Source: Tsukamurella sp. PLM1 | Lineage (GTDB): Bacteria > Actinomycetota > Actinomycetes > Mycobacteriales > Mycobacteriaceae | Length of the DNA stretch: 64,000 nucleotides | NCBI RefSeq assembly: GCF_023168325.1 | Contig: NZ_AP025688.1 | Span: forward strand, 62,001 to 126,000 | Reading direction: 5' to 3' | Shown: positions 63,650-64,000 of the stretch, piece by piece | Position numbering within the stretch: position 1 is the first letter of the stretch | Layout of the letters: every line of letters begins with the position of its first letter | The notes under the pieces: model-generated | Told to the model about the DNA's origin: nothing | What the model saw: the letters and a program-made list of their open reading frames with translations, nothing else | Databases searched by the model: none | Program-made: the position numbers and the translations under genes

Positions 63650-64000
63650 GTCAGCTTCTTCGCGCGCAGCTCGTGGCCGCTGGAGGTGAGGCACCGGCCC
63701 GACTCCAGGTCCCACTGCCAGCCGTGCAGGTTGCAGGTGAGCTTGCCGCCGTCGACCACGCCGAACTTCGACAGGTCGGCCTTGAGGTGCGGGCAGCGGC
63801 GCTGCACCTCCCAGCCGTCCAGCTCGGTCGACGCGGTGTCGTCGTGCGCCTCGGAGAACCAGCCGTCGGCGTAGGCGATGCGCTCGTCGGTGAGGCACTT
63901 GAAGAAGGTATAGAGGAACTCGTTGTAGCCGCCGATGCGCCAGGTGGTGAACCGGGTCGAGAGGAAGATCGTGTTCACCCAGTCCGGCTCGTCGTCGCGC
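63646..64000 (-). CDS. C-terminal part of a Rieske-domain protein (Rv3818-like), truncated by window edge
   Basis: The last 117 codons of a gene entering from the right edge. The visible part has TIFLSTRFTTWRIGGYNEFL, FKCLTDERIAYADGWFSEAH, and a Rieske [2Fe-2S] site: RCPHLKADLSKFG (CxH) and LTCNLHGWQWDLESGRCL (CxxH). It matches the C terminus of Rv3818-type proteins, in which an MBL-fold region precedes a Rieske domain. It overlaps the roadblock gene start by 4 nt, so the two are in one operon. The catalytic N-terminal domain is outside the window. Confidence 0.85.
   Translation of the reverse strand, partial: RDDEPDWVNTIFLSTRFTTWRIGGYNEFLYTFFKCLTDERIAYADGWFSEAHDDTASTELDGWEVQRRCPHLKADLSKFGVVDGGKLTCNLHGWQWDLESGRCLTSSGHELRAKKLT

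Noticed and set aside
1..64000. CRISPR array, insertion sequence, integrase or prophage genes, tRNA or rRNA genes
   Set aside because: I found no regularly spaced direct repeats, no transposase or integrase domain, and no tRNA-like or rRNA-like segment.

Overview
The window is dense, very GC-rich DNA (about 70 percent by eye) with actinobacterial gene style: frequent GTG starts, ATGA and GTGA stop/start overlaps, and -10 boxes (TAGGCT, TAGCCT, TAGAAT) placed 6-9 nt upstream of start codons, as expected for leaderless transcripts. Gene content and order match the Mycobacterium tuberculosis Rv3818-Rv3859 region: gltB-gltD, rraA, an EspR-like regulator, sodA, glpQ1, a DUF2470 gene (Rv3839-like), pheA, a phosphoglycerate-mutase family gene, two Rv3836/Rv3835-like genes, serS and a Rieske protein. 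This suggests a mycolic-acid actinomycete; Tsukamurella or a close relative is my guess, but the sequence alone does not prove the genus.

Layout. 0-14.4 kb: accessory mixture of a lipase fragment, DUF5313, TetR/GNAT/BluB, a lipoprotein L,D-transpeptidase, an MFS pump with divergent ArsR regulator, a PAP2-like protein with a two-component system, a glutamate racemase-like gene, and a drug-type ABC exporter with divergent GbsR/MarR regulator. 13.8-18.1 kb: TetR, two overlapping flavin amine oxidases and an aldo-keto reductase. 18.2-31.4 kb: FetB-like permease, gltBD (glutamate synthase), rraA, a succinate-semialdehyde dehydrogenase and small conserved genes. 31.5-39.4 kb: RecB-like nuclease, a secreted Ser/Gly-rich protein divergent from an EspR-like regulator that heads a regulator / ImmA-IrrE protease / DUF6545 membrane protein operon, an SDR, a GDT1-type cation transporter behind a Mn-riboswitch-like leader, and sodA. 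39.7-51.9 kb: envelope and housekeeping genes (S49 peptidase, rhodanese, glpQ1, LCP ligase, CPBP protease, NCS2 permease) and a TetR/DHA2-pump pair. 52.2-64 kb: an IdeR-box controlled DUF2470 gene, pheA, TetR/hydrolase, deoD, the serS neighbourhood, a roadblock-domain protein and a truncated Rieske protein.

About 20 otherwise good genes are broken by one-base shifts. Most of these lie in short C or G runs that look one base short. The simplest reading is uncorrected homopolymer error in the assembly rather than mass gene decay, so these genes are annotated as full-length loci and the shift position is given.

The most interesting items are: the EspR-like / ImmA-IrrE / DUF6545 cassette with its divergent secreted low-complexity protein; a strongly over-represented octamer GACGGTGC (about 68 copies counted by eye); a set of nested intergenic hairpins; the Mn-riboswitch-like leader; and several clear operators between divergent genes.
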